Notes: a model not told the origin generated them from the letters alone. A DNA stretch of 64,000 bases from Flagellimonas zhangzhouensis (GCF_900102925.1 NZ_FNKI01000001.1:682001-746000); one strand, 5' to 3'. Counted from the first letter of the stretch, positions 44,799-53,427 are shown. Made by a program: numbers and translations.

Positions 44799-44975
44799 AT
44801 GAAACTTTTAATTTTCTTAGTTCAACAATCCAACATTGAAAAAAAGATTCAAGAAGCTCCCGATAGCGCCTACGAAATAGGGGTGGTGATCGGGAGTTAC
44901 TTGCCTTTTGTGGTCTTGGCAGGCATTGCTTATGCCATTTATCATTACAATAAAAAACGACGAGGTTCGGAATAA
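44799..44975 (+). CDS. Small membrane protein, 58 aa
   Basis: An ATG-started frame of 58 codons begins MKLLIFLVQQSNIEKKIQEA, has one membrane helix in the second half (YLPFVVLAGIAYAIYHY) and ends with basic residues KKRRGSE. It starts six bases after the peptidase stop, and the next small membrane gene follows after 21 bases. The codon use and the clean helix with positive end support a real gene. The family is unknown to me. Confidence 0.65.
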   Translation: MKLLIFLVQQSNIEKKIQEAPDSAYEIGVVIGSYLPFVVLAGIAYAIYHYNKKRRGSE

Positions 44976-44996
44976 TGAATTTAAAATAGAAAGACA

Positions 44997-45266
44997 ATGA
45001 GAATAGCTGGTTGGATATTTGCCTTGTTGATTTTGGCCATTGGCCTGATCAATACCTTTTGGGGCAATGACCCGGGCTATGGTATTTTTGACATCCTTGC
45101 GTCTTCCGTATTTTTTAAACCAGCCACCGATTTTTTGGCCAAAAAAACAGGTGTTGTAATTCCCATATGGATTAAAGTAATTCTCGCTTTATTAATTCTT
45201 TGGACCGCCTTGGGAGTGGCAGAACTCTTCGATAAAATTGATCTTATGGTCAAGGATTTTGCCTAA
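44997..45266 (+). CDS. Small membrane protein, 89 aa
   Basis: The 89 aa protein has two predicted membrane helices (residues about 4-22 and 57-76) separated by a polar segment with KPATDFLAKKTGVVIP. I recognise no named family. It follows the 58 aa membrane protein, so the two may act together, and is probably the last gene of the transcript that begins with pepP. Confidence 0.7.
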   Translation: MRIAGWIFALLILAIGLINTFWGNDPGYGIFDILASSVFFKPATDFLAKKTGVVIPIWIKVILALLILWTALGVAELFDKIDLMVKDFA

Positions 45267-45325
45267 AATGTAACCTCTTTTATCAAACTTACGTCCTACC
45301 TAACAAATCAAAAAACGTTGGGTAA

Positions 45326-46417
45326 ATGAACATTAAAAGAGAATTAAGGACACTCCTATTTTTAACGCTCATTGCATTCAATCTTCAAACTTTTGTCTAT
45401 GGTCAAAGTCTAGAGTCCTTAATTGATGAAAAGATCAATGATAGTTTTGAAGAAAGTGGGCCAGGAGCTGTTTTCCTTGTGGCGAAAGAAGGTGAAATTC
45501 TATATAAAAATGCCTTTGGGATGGCAAATTTGGAGCTTCAAGTGCCCATGCGAACAGCTAATGTGTTCGAAATAGGATCTATGACCAAGCAGTTTACTGC
45601 CATTTCAATTTTAATGTTGATGGAAGAAGATAAACTCAACTTGGATGATGAGATTACCCAATACATACCAGACTATCCAACCCTAGGTTATAAAATCACG
45701 ATCCACCATTTATTGACACATACTTCGGGCATCAAAAGTTTTACTAGTGTGAAAGGGCTAAATGAGATTGCCACAAAGGATATGGAACCCATGGAACTCA
45801 TAGATTTTTTTAAAAAGGAACCCATGGATTTTGCTCCAGGAGAGCAGTTTAAATACAACAATTCGGGGTATGTGCTATTGGGATATATTATTGAAAAAGT
45901 ATCTGGGATGTCTTATGCTGATTATGTAGAACAGCACATTTTTAAAAAATTGGGAATGAATTCTTCCAGATATGCAAGCCATAGTAAGTTGATAATAAAT
46001 AGAGCATCTGGATATCATAAAAGGGATGGCTATATCAACTCAAGGCAGATCAGTTATTCCTTGCCCTATGCCTCAGGATCATTAATGTCTACTGTCGAGG
46101 ACTTATTAAAATGGAATGAAGCCATTAAAAATCACACGTTGATTAATGCAGCAAGCACTCAAAAAATCTTTACCAACTATAAATTGAACAACGGAAATCC
46201 CATCAATTATGGATATGGTTGGCACATTACCTCTGAAAATGATGTGAAAGGCTATGAGCACGGCGGCTCTATTTTTGGATTCAAATCCATGGGGGTTTAT
46301 TTGCCCGAACAGGATATTTATGTTATCGGATTAAGTAATTGCGATTGCAATTCACCCACTCAAGTTACAAGGGAAATTGCCCATTTGGTTTTGGCAGACC
46401 AAGTTTCCAGCAACTAA
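45326..46417 (+). CDS. Periplasmic serine hydrolase, beta-lactamase family
   Basis: The 363 aa protein has a signal peptide (cleavage near residue 26, VYGQS) and a class C beta-lactamase-like fold. The nucleophile motif SMTK is at residues 85-88 and the Tyr motif YNN at 177-179; the third motif is likely HGGSIFG (KTG equivalent). Such proteins include D-aminopeptidases, esterases and lactamase-like enzymes of unknown substrate, and a role in resistance cannot be assumed. It is a single gene. Confidence 0.88.
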   Translation: MNIKRELRTLLFLTLIAFNLQTFVYGQSLESLIDEKINDSFEESGPGAVFLVAKEGEILYKNAFGMANLELQVPMRTANVFEIGSMTKQFTAISILMLMEEDKLNLDDEITQYIPDYPTLGYKITIHHLLTHTSGIKSFTSVKGLNEIATKDMEPMELIDFFKKEPMDFAPGEQFKYNNSGYVLLGYIIEKVSGMSYADYVEQHIFKKLGMNSSRYASHSKLIINRASGYHKRDGYINSRQISYSLPYASGSLMSTVEDLLKWNEAIKNHTLINAASTQKIFTNYKLNNGNPINYGYGWHITSENDVKGYEHGGSIFGFKSMGVYLPEQDIYVIGLSNCDCNSPTQVTREIAHLVLADQVSSN

Positions 46418-46508
46418 AAAGTTGTTTCCACAACAAAAAAGGCACTCCAAGTAGCGAATTACTTATTATCTTTCAAAAAGATAAAATCACAAACTAAGCA
46501 CATAAATC

Positions 46509-47741
46509 ATGATTAAAAAGACAATTGTATTCGCTATGATGCTATTGGCCATTTCTGCAACTTCGGCCAATACTACCCACAAAAAAACACAAGAAATGTT
46601 TAAAGTTACCACCGTTGCACCTGTAAACGGTTCATATACTGTTGCCCCAGAAATTCCCGAAGATGGAATGGTAGCAGCAGGAACAGAAATTACCATTACC
46701 GCAACACCAGCTTCAGGCTATAGTTTGGATGCCGTTTATTACACCTTTAAAGGTGGAATGTGGGGCACAACCAGCGTTGAGGGTTTTACGCCAACTATGA
46801 AAATAACTGTAGATAAGGACATGTCTGTTGGAGCAGTGTTTGTAGAAAGCAATTTGGTTGAAAATCTTAATGTGACCCACGATGTAGTATATGCCCAACC
46901 AGGTGTTAAGCCTTTAAAGTATGATGTGTATTCTCCCAAAGGAGCAAAAGATTTACCTATTGTTGTCATCGTTCACGGAGGTGGATGGTCTTCCAACAAC
47001 GAAGATATTATGAGGGGTCTGGCTCGTGAACTTTTGACCGATAACCACTATGTTGTTTTTAGCATTGATTACAGATGGGTGAACAATTTGGACGGAGATG
47101 AAACCCCAAATTCCATGCACAATTTAATTGAAGATGTTTTTGGAGCTATCGCCCACATTCAAGAACATGCAGCCGAATATGGGGGTGACCCAACACAAAT
47201 CGCTGTAACGGGTGATAGTGCTGGAGGACATTTATCAGCATCTGCAGCTCTGCTGAGCACTATGATCGGAGATAGAGGTTTTAGTGGTACCAATGGCGTT
47301 TACGAATTTATGCCTTCCTATATGCCTCACGGAAAAACGGTTGAAACCGTAAAACGGGAAATCACGGATGCTATTAAAGTGGCCGCACCTAGTTATGGAC
47401 CAGTTGATGCAGCCAACTTTAAGCAGTTTATGAAACAGACCGATCAGGCCTATTACGATGCCGTATCTCCAATAAAACATGTGCCTAATATTGGGGATCG
47501 GGCGATTCCTCACTTTATCGTTAGGGGAACAGAAGACCCTTTAATTCCTAAGGAAATTGTACAAGCCTATGTGGATGTTCTAAAAAAAGAGGGACAAACC
47601 GTTGAATATTTTGAAGTACAAGATGCGGGCCATGCCTTTTTCGATTGGAAACCCGATGCACAGACCAGGGCCACATTTGCCAAATATGGTATTCCTTATG
47701 CCGAGGAAATGAAATCTTTTTTTGATTCTGTTTTTTATTAA
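46509..47741 (+). CDS. Secreted alpha/beta hydrolase with N-terminal repeat-type domain
   Basis: The 410 aa protein has a signal peptide (about 1-21), then a domain at about 30-112 resembling the bacterial InlB-B/BIG-type repeat (ITITATPASGYSLDAVYYTF, then MKITVDKDMSVGAVF). The catalytic domain is of the BD-FAE/carbohydrate-esterase type, with oxyanion motif HGGGW at 156-160, nucleophile Ser237 in GDSAGG, Asp in GTEDPLIP and His in DAGHAFF. It probably removes ester groups from polysaccharides or other substrates. The C-terminus lacks a type IX sorting domain. Confidence 0.85.
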   Translation: MIKKTIVFAMMLLAISATSANTTHKKTQEMFKVTTVAPVNGSYTVAPEIPEDGMVAAGTEITITATPASGYSLDAVYYTFKGGMWGTTSVEGFTPTMKITVDKDMSVGAVFVESNLVENLNVTHDVVYAQPGVKPLKYDVYSPKGAKDLPIVVIVHGGGWSSNNEDIMRGLARELLTDNHYVVFSIDYRWVNNLDGDETPNSMHNLIEDVFGAIAHIQEHAAEYGGDPTQIAVTGDSAGGHLSASAALLSTMIGDRGFSGTNGVYEFMPSYMPHGKTVETVKREITDAIKVAAPSYGPVDAANFKQFMKQTDQAYYDAVSPIKHVPNIGDRAIPHFIVRGTEDPLIPKEIVQAYVDVLKKEGQTVEYFEVQDAGHAFFDWKPDAQTRATFAKYGIPYAEEMKSFFDSVFY

Positions 47742-47752
47742 AATTCAATTTT

Positions 47753-48361
47753 TTGGATAGAAAAGAACATTGGGAAACCGTTTATAATACTAAAAATCCA
47801 GATGAGGTAAGTTGGACACAAGAAAAGCCACAAACCTCACTGGATTTTATCCATTCCTTTAATTTAGAGAAGAGGGCCAATATCATTGATATTGGTGGTG
47901 GCGATAGCACGTTGGTCGATTTTCTGTTGGAGGAAGGTTTTGAAAACATCACCGTGCTCGATATTTCTGCCAAAGCTTTGGAAAGAGCCCAATCCCGATT
48001 GGGCGAAAAGGCTAAAAAAGTCAACTGGGTGGTGAGCGACATAACCCAATTTGAACCCACAGAACAATACGAACTGTGGCATGATCGTGCTGCCTTTCAT
48101 TTTCTTACCGAACCCGAACAGATTTCCAACTATGTAAAATTGACGGAAAAAGCGGTAAAAGGTTTTCTGGTTTTGGGCACATTCTCAGAACAAGGACCTA
48201 AAAAATGTAGTGGTTTGGACATCACTCGATATTCCGAAGAAAAGATGGGAACCAATTTCCAAAAAACATTTCAAAAATTGGAATGCAAAACTGTGGACCA
48301 CACTACGCCGTTCGGCACTACACAGAATTTTATTTTTTGCAGTTTTAGGAAGAAAGACTAA
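47753..48361 (+). CDS. Class I SAM-dependent methyltransferase
   Basis: The 202 aa protein has the SAM-binding motif I IIDIGGGDSTLVDFL near residue 42 and the acidic strand end ITVLDIS, followed by VVSDITQFEP. The beginning DRKEHWETVYNTKNPDEVSW is shared with a common bacterial group of unknown substrate. The start is TTG at 47753; no ATG occurs earlier and the conserved N-terminus starts at this codon. It lies 11 bases after the esterase gene. Confidence 0.85.
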   Translation: MDRKEHWETVYNTKNPDEVSWTQEKPQTSLDFIHSFNLEKRANIIDIGGGDSTLVDFLLEEGFENITVLDISAKALERAQSRLGEKAKKVNWVVSDITQFEPTEQYELWHDRAAFHFLTEPEQISNYVKLTEKAVKGFLVLGTFSEQGPKKCSGLDITRYSEEKMGTNFQKTFQKLECKTVDHTTPFGTTQNFIFCSFRKKD

Positions 48362-48405
48362 GGCATTTCTACACATTTTTAAAAATCGTATCAATTTAAA
48401 ACAGG

Positions 48406-48440
48406 CATACATGGACTCAGATAGGGCATCCGTCAATTAG
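48406..48440 (+). promoter_or_regulatory. 21-bp-period direct repeat upstream of the FISUMP lipoprotein
   Basis: CATACATGGA (48406-48415) and CATCCGTCAA (48427-48436) are 21 bases apart, with ATAGGG between them and AATTAG after. The block ATAGGGCATCCGTCAATTAG (48421-48440) differs at two positions from a block upstream of the beta-propeller lipoprotein gene. It ends 62 bases before the ATG. The spacing of two helical turns is typical of LytTR-type or similar regulators binding to one face of DNA. Confidence 0.55.
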
Positions 48441-48502
48441 GGTAAGGTAGTAACACGAATAATGATCAAATTTATTTTTCTCAAAAAATTAAATTATTGA
48501 TC

Positions 48503-49957
48503 ATGAAAATTTTACACCCAAATCTTATTCGAAAAAGCATGTTGTTTTTTGTCCTGCTCGGAGTTATTTCCTGTGGCAAAGATGATGCACCACCTACCCC
48601 AATAGATCCTTGTAATACCACGCCCTTGTTGGCCATTGCGGTGACCATCCAAGGTTCGACCATTACGGCTACCGCAGCGGGCGGAGAGGCTCCATATACC
48701 TTTCAATTGGATAATGGTGCTTTTCAAAGCTCGGGTACCTTTTCTAACTTGGACCCAAAGGAGTACACGGTGACCGTTAAGGACGCCAACGATTGTATCG
48801 ATTTCCTCAAGGCAACTGTAGCGGATCCATGTACCGATAGCACCTTGGCCGTGGAAGCCACTGCGGAAAGTAATACCATTACCGCCACCGCATCCGAAGG
48901 TACCGAACCCTATACCTATAGTTTGGATGGTACCAACTTCCAAGAGAGCAATGAGTTTACTGACCAAGATGCGGGAGACTATACCGTAACCGTTAAAGAT
49001 GCAAACGGTTGTACAGCCGAGACCGAGGTTTCCGTAGCTGCCATTGTAGATCCATGTTTGGGTAGCACGTTAAAGGTTGATGTTACGGTAGCCAATTATG
49101 TTATTACCGCCGTAGGTTCGGAAGGAACAGCCCCTTATACTTATAGTGTAGATGGCACCAATTTTCAAGAAAGTGGTGTGTTCGACAGTCAGGTTATGGG
49201 AGATTATACGGTTACCGTAAAAGATGCCAATGGTTGTACCAGTACCACCGACGTTTCCGTGACCTGTGAAGACTCTGGCCTGGAGCTTAGCGTAACCGCA
49301 GCTGCTTTTGAAATTGTGGCCACGGGTTCTGGAGGAAAGGCACCTTATTCCTATAGCATTAATGGTGAAAACTTCCAAGAAAGTGGCACCTTCTCCGATT
49401 TGGAGCAACAAAACTATACGGTGACCATTAAGGATGACAATGATTGTACCACCACCTATGGTGTATTGGCAGAGAATTTGGCATCGTTTATAGACGACCG
49501 CGATGGCCAAACCTATAAATTGACAAAGATCGGCGACCAAATTTGGTTTGCAGAAAATTTGAACTACCAAGGTGAAGATGTAATCTACTATTGTTACGAT
49601 GATGACCCAGCCAATTGCGATACCTATGGTGCCATATACGATATTGAATACAAACAAAATGCTGTACCGCAAGGTTGGCATTTACCCACCCCTGCAGAAA
49701 TTGATGCCCTGGCAGCCGAACTGGGAGGTTATGATGTAGCTGGCGACGCCATGAAAGTAGGAGGTTCTTCAGGATTTGAAGCGCTTTATGGAGGATACTT
49801 TAATGCTCCTTATGGAGGTATTGGTTTAATTGCTCTCTGGCATCTTAATGAAAATGAAAATGATGCAGCTAATTTTTTTAGTATTGAAAATCAATCATCA
49901 GGCTTATCCGTTCAGGGTGGTGATGCCTATGTTTATATAAGAGCTATAAAAGATTAG
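48503..49957 (+). CDS. Lipoprotein with SprB-like repeats and FISUMP domain
   Basis: The 484 aa protein starts at the ATG at 48503; TTG at 48497 is possible. The lipobox is VISC (Cys24), followed by GKDDAPP. Four repeats of about 70 aa follow, each with a GxxPYTYSLDGxNFQ-like core and a YTVTVKDANGC end, like the repeats in the adhesin SprB. Residues about 330-484 form a FISUMP domain (DRDGQTYKLTKIGDQIWFAE, then GWHLPTPAEIDAL). It is probably displayed at the surface. The upstream motif is shared with the beta-propeller lipoprotein. Confidence 0.85.
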   Translation: MKILHPNLIRKSMLFFVLLGVISCGKDDAPPTPIDPCNTTPLLAIAVTIQGSTITATAAGGEAPYTFQLDNGAFQSSGTFSNLDPKEYTVTVKDANDCIDFLKATVADPCTDSTLAVEATAESNTITATASEGTEPYTYSLDGTNFQESNEFTDQDAGDYTVTVKDANGCTAETEVSVAAIVDPCLGSTLKVDVTVANYVITAVGSEGTAPYTYSVDGTNFQESGVFDSQVMGDYTVTVKDANGCTSTTDVSVTCEDSGLELSVTAAAFEIVATGSGGKAPYSYSINGENFQESGTFSDLEQQNYTVTIKDDNDCTTTYGVLAENLASFIDDRDGQTYKLTKIGDQIWFAENLNYQGEDVIYYCYDDDPANCDTYGAIYDIEYKQNAVPQGWHLPTPAEIDALAAELGGYDVAGDAMKVGGSSGFEALYGGYFNAPYGGIGLIALWHLNENENDAANFFSIENQSSGLSVQGGDAYVYIRAIKD

Positions 49958-49995
49958 TCAACAATAAACACAACACATTTTACTTATATATAGAT

Positions 49996-50023
49996 AGCGG
50001 AGGCCATGGCCTCCGCTTTTTTT
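49996..50023 (+). terminator. Intrinsic terminator after the FISUMP gene
   Basis: AGCGGAGGCC and GGCCTCCGCT pair perfectly with only AT between them (the loop opens to about four bases), followed by TTTTTT. It is 38 bases after the stop codon. Confidence 0.93.
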
Positions 50024-50450
50024 ATGGGGTGTTTTTTGGTTTATACCTAACGTCATTCTGACAGAGCGCAGCGACGAGCCCGCCTTGCCGTCAGGCAGGG
50101 AATCTCTTTTTTTTAGAAGAGAGTATTGAGATGTCAGCTCTTAGAGATTGGATGGTTCGGATGCGTCATTCCGTATTCGTTTCGGAATCTCATCAATTTT
50201 GGAAGTCAGAGTTCAGAAGTCTGGTATCTGATATCAGAATTGAAAACAGCCAATTGTCATTTCGAACTGTCAGATTGAGCGTAGTCGAAATCGAAGTGAG
50301 AAATCTTAAAATAGAACAAGATTTCTCAATCGTCTCTCCGTTCCTCATTTCGAAATGACTAAGAATCGTTTGCGCCATTCGAGCCATTCGCGAGATTTGA
50401 GTCAAGCCTAATAAGATGCGGAAACGAGTTCAGCATGATGTTAGATGGTT
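50024..50450 (+). repeat. Cluster of dispersed palindromic repeats
   Basis: This 427-base gap has no credible gene and is built from repeats. A GTCATTCTGA element (50052 on) is followed by a GCCTTGCCGTCAGGCAGG hairpin. At 50163-50195 is a GTCATTCCG element. CTGATATCAGAA is at 50228. At 50255-50360 is a long element from TGTCATTTCGAACTGTCAGA, with GAGAAATCTT and AGATTTCTCAATCG as inner arms, to CGAAATGAC. Confidence 0.75.
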
Positions 50451-51734
50451 TTAAGAAGCGCGCTTAAGATCTTGCTTTAATAATAGGTTCGAGACAAAAA
50501 AAGTAACCAAAGAAGGCAACACCCATCCCAGTTGGTGTTGGTTTAAGGGTATCCATTTAAAAAACCAATCTAAAGATTCGGCCAACCCGATGCTTCCCAA
50601 AAAATCGGGTACACTAAATAGTATGGTTGCCACAACCACCCATCGGAATACTTTGGGCGAGGTCCATTTGTCTGGTGATACATTTAAAAGAATCAAAACA
50701 ATGGTGATGGGATAAATAAACATTAAGGCAGGTAATGCCACGGCAATAATATAACCGACATTAAACTGGCCCATTAATACGCCCAACGAACACCCCAGCA
50801 AAGCTGTGATTTTATAGGCCAGATTGGAATCGCTGTATTGTCCTCGGACAAAATCCGCAGTTCCTGTCACAATACCCACCGCGGTGGTAAAACAGGCCAA
50901 GCTTACCAAAATGCTCAAAAACAAGTTAGCAGTACTTCCCAAAGTTTGGGTACTGATGCCTCTCAATAATTCGGTTCTTGTAATTTCAGCATCAAAGGTG
51001 TCGGCAAAAAGAGCCCCTGTTAAAATAAGTCCGCCATAAACCAACAAGAGACCAAGTCCAGCCCACAAACCAGCTTTTACAATGAGCTTTCGTTTATCTT
51101 CAAAACTGGCATTCTTTTCTTTTAAATTGATGGAAATAATGATCACCGCACCCACTACAACAGCCCCAATGGCATCAAAGGTTTGGTAGCCTTCCAAAAT
51201 CCCAGCACTGAACGGGTTGGTCATCTGGGAAGGTGAAAAATTAAAATCCAAGGTAAAAATTGCCGTGGCAATGATCATCAATAAAATCAACAAAATGGCA
51301 GGAGTTAAAATCTTACCCAGAATGTCCAACACCTTTGATCGGTTAATGACGAAAACAAAAACCAATGCAAAATAGATAAAACTCGTGAGCAAATAGGAAG
51401 AATCCCAATTAGGCTGAATGGCCATTTCGTGCGTCACCGATGCTGTTCTAGGGGACGGTAATGCAATGGCAATAGCATAGACCACAAAACAATAAATGGT
51501 ACTAAAAATCGGAGACACTTTTTTGGCAAAATCGAACATAGTACCCTGCAATTTTGCATGGGCCAAGATCCCTAAAACAGGAATCAAAACTCCAGATAGG
51601 CAAAATCCCAACGCGACCAACCACCACAAATTTCCAGCATTGAATCCCAAAAGTGGGGGTAAAATCAAATTTCCAGCTCCAAAAAAGAGAGAAAAAAGGG
51701 CAAAAGCGGTAACCGAGAGCGATTTTTTATCCAT
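50451..51734 (-). CDS. brnQ: Branched-chain amino acid transporter BrnQ
   Basis: The 427 aa protein has 12 predicted helices and the LIVCS family beginning TAFALFSLFFGAGNLILPPL near residue 9. Such transporters bring leucine, isoleucine and valine in with Na+ or H+. The length is usual. It is a single gene; its 3' end lies near the repeat cluster and its upstream gap of 266 bases to the next gene contains no clear promoter match. Confidence 0.94.
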   Translation of the reverse strand: MDKKSLSVTAFALFSLFFGAGNLILPPLLGFNAGNLWWLVALGFCLSGVLIPVLGILAHAKLQGTMFDFAKKVSPIFSTIYCFVVYAIAIALPSPRTASVTHEMAIQPNWDSSYLLTSFIYFALVFVFVINRSKVLDILGKILTPAILLILLMIIATAIFTLDFNFSPSQMTNPFSAGILEGYQTFDAIGAVVVGAVIIISINLKEKNASFEDKRKLIVKAGLWAGLGLLLVYGGLILTGALFADTFDAEITRTELLRGISTQTLGSTANLFLSILVSLACFTTAVGIVTGTADFVRGQYSDSNLAYKITALLGCSLGVLMGQFNVGYIIAVALPALMFIYPITIVLILLNVSPDKWTSPKVFRWVVVATILFSVPDFLGSIGLAESLDWFFKWIPLNQHQLGWVLPSLVTFFVSNLLLKQDLKRAS

Positions 51735-52000
51735 GGGTTGTTGATAATTTCTTGTTAAAGTTCTATATTGCCCTAGAGCTTTTCAACGGATTTACGTGAC
51801 TTTTTGTCGATAATGCTGCATTTCATCGAAAAAACAATAAAATATGGAATGTCCGAAAATAAAAAGTTATTAACATCCGTTCACATTAAAAAAACGTACA
51901 ACTAAAAGATTCGAGTATAACAAAAAATTACAGCAACCAATTTACAGCATTTATCGATACCCCAAATCGTACTGATGCATTATCAAAACAACACTGGCCT

Positions 52001-52255
52001 ATGAAGACTTCTACCATCCACCATGGCAACAAATTCACTTCCTTTTTCTGCAATTTATTCGGTCACCATTATGTGGTTTCCAAGAAAGTGACACAACACA
52101 TTAAAGAATACAAATGTATTCATTGCCAAAAACAAGTAACAACGGACGTAAGCGGTAAACTATCCGCATTGACTCCACAAATGCAAGACATTAACAGTAC
52201 ATTGGAAGATATGTACCGTAAAAGAAGAAGTAGGGTAGTGCACCAAGTGGCCTAA
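52001..52255 (+). CDS. Small protein with Zn-ribbon-like Cys/His pairs
   Basis: The 84 aa protein reads CNLFGHHYVVSKKVTQHIKE then YKCIHCQKQVTTDVSGKL. CNLFGHH and CIHC could bind one metal. The C-terminal third is polar and basic. I recall similar small proteins in Flavobacteriaceae but no named family or function. It is a single gene between brnQ and thiL. The 121 bases after it contain a run of T but no clean stem. Confidence 0.65.
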   Translation: MKTSTIHHGNKFTSFFCNLFGHHYVVSKKVTQHIKEYKCIHCQKQVTTDVSGKLSALTPQMQDINSTLEDMYRKRRSRVVHQVA

Positions 52256-52376
52256 CCCTTTATTTAGTTTTTAAGAGACCCAAATCTTATCCCGGAAACT
52301 TAAGTAATTGCCTGCAGCTATCGGTCGCGTGCCCCAAGACCATGAAGTAGGGATGCCCTTTTTTTTCGGGATTTTT

Positions 52377-53423
52377 TTATTCGTTGAACGAATTCCAACC
52401 CTGTGCCGTAATCGGAATCTTGGTTTCTGCACGAGTAATCAAATGAACTCCCTCACTTTGTTGGGTCATATGGCCAATTACTGTTAAATTCGGATTGGCT
52501 TTAATTTTTGGAAAATCAGCTTGATCTATCGTGAATAAAAGTTCATAATCCTCTCCGCCACTTAAAGCCACCATGGTGCTGTCCATTTTAAATTCCTCAC
52601 AAGTAGAAATTACTGTGGGATCCAATGGAATTTTATCTTCAAACAAATTGCAACCCACCTCACTTTGTTTGCACAAGTGCAAGATTTCGGAAGAAAGCCC
52701 ATCACTGATATCAATCATGGCAGTTGGTTTTACTTCCAATTTTTGAAGCAATTCCACCATATCTTTTCTAGATTCTGGCTTTAATTGTCGCTCCACGATA
52801 TAAGAATAAGGTTCTAGATCGGGTTGACTGTTCGGATTCACTTTGAACACTTCTTTCTCGCGCTCCAAAACCTGAAGACCCAGATAAGCTCCCCCCACAT
52901 CTCCAGTAACCACCAAAAGATCATTGGGTTTGCTTCCTTTTCGGTAAACAATATCATTTTCATCAGCAGCACCGATTGCGGTTACGCTAATGATCAATCC
53001 CTTGTTGGAAGAGGTGGTATCTCCACCTACCAAATCAACCTTGTACAATTCACAAGCAAGGGCAACTCCTTCATAAAATTCCTCCAAAGCTTCCAAAGGA
53101 AACCTGTTCGAAACTGCCAACGAAACCGTCACCTGGGTAGCAATCGCGTTCATGGCATAAATATCGGAAAGGTTCACCATCACAGATTTGTACCCTAAAT
53201 GCTTTAGGGGCATGTAGCTCAAGTCAAAATGAACACCTTCCACCAACATATCCGTGGAAACCACAGTTTTTTGGCCCTTGTAATCCATTACAGCGGCATC
53301 GTCGCCCACCCCAACGAGGGATGAAGGCTGTTTCAATTTAAAGTTTTGGGTAAGGTGGTCGATCAGGCCAAATTCGCCCAATGCTTCCAATGAGGTGCGT
53401 TGTTGATTCTTGTCTTCTAACAT
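52377..53423 (-). CDS. thiL: Thiamine-phosphate kinase
   Basis: The 348 aa protein belongs to the PurM/ThiL fold, with VGDDAAVMDYKG near residue 39, the metal-binding VSTDMLVEGVHFDL, LVGGDTTSS and IDISDGLSSEI. It phosphorylates thiamine monophosphate to thiamine pyrophosphate. No TPP riboswitch-like sequence is upstream. A -7 box TATTTTTG (53428-53435, minus strand) lies only four bases before the ATG, so the mRNA may be leaderless. Confidence 0.95.
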   Translation of the reverse strand: MLEDKNQQRTSLEALGEFGLIDHLTQNFKLKQPSSLVGVGDDAAVMDYKGQKTVVSTDMLVEGVHFDLSYMPLKHLGYKSVMVNLSDIYAMNAIATQVTVSLAVSNRFPLEALEEFYEGVALACELYKVDLVGGDTTSSNKGLIISVTAIGAADENDIVYRKGSKPNDLLVVTGDVGGAYLGLQVLEREKEVFKVNPNSQPDLEPYSYIVERQLKPESRKDMVELLQKLEVKPTAMIDISDGLSSEILHLCKQSEVGCNLFEDKIPLDPTVISTCEEFKMDSTMVALSGGEDYELLFTIDQADFPKIKANPNLTVIGHMTQQSEGVHLITRAETKIPITAQGWNSFNE

Positions 53424-53427
53424 TTTG

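Noticed and set aside
45326..46417. Antibiotic-resistance beta-lactamase
   Set aside because: SMTK and YNN motifs are shared by many esterases and peptidases; context gives no hint of resistance, so it is called a serine hydrolase only.
49070..49681. Minus-strand open frame of about 203 codons inside the FISUMP gene
   Set aside because: It is a shadow of the repeated coding sequence; its hydrophobic appearance comes from the complement of Thr/Asn/Asp codons.
46509..49957. Type IX secretion cargo with C-terminal sorting domain
   Set aside because: Neither the esterase nor the FISUMP protein ends in a type A or B sorting domain; the FISUMP protein is a lipoprotein.
50131..50358. Open frame of 75 codons in the repeat cluster
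   Set aside because: It is made entirely of palindromic repeat sequence, and the translation has no protein-like features.
50024..50450. CRISPR array
   Set aside because: The repeats differ from one another, are palindromic and lack equal spacing; there are no cas genes.
52256..52376. Terminator in the T-rich spacer between the small Zn-ribbon-like gene and thiL
   Set aside because: CCC-T8-CGGG does not give a stable stem of normal length, and the T-run sits in the loop, not after the stem.
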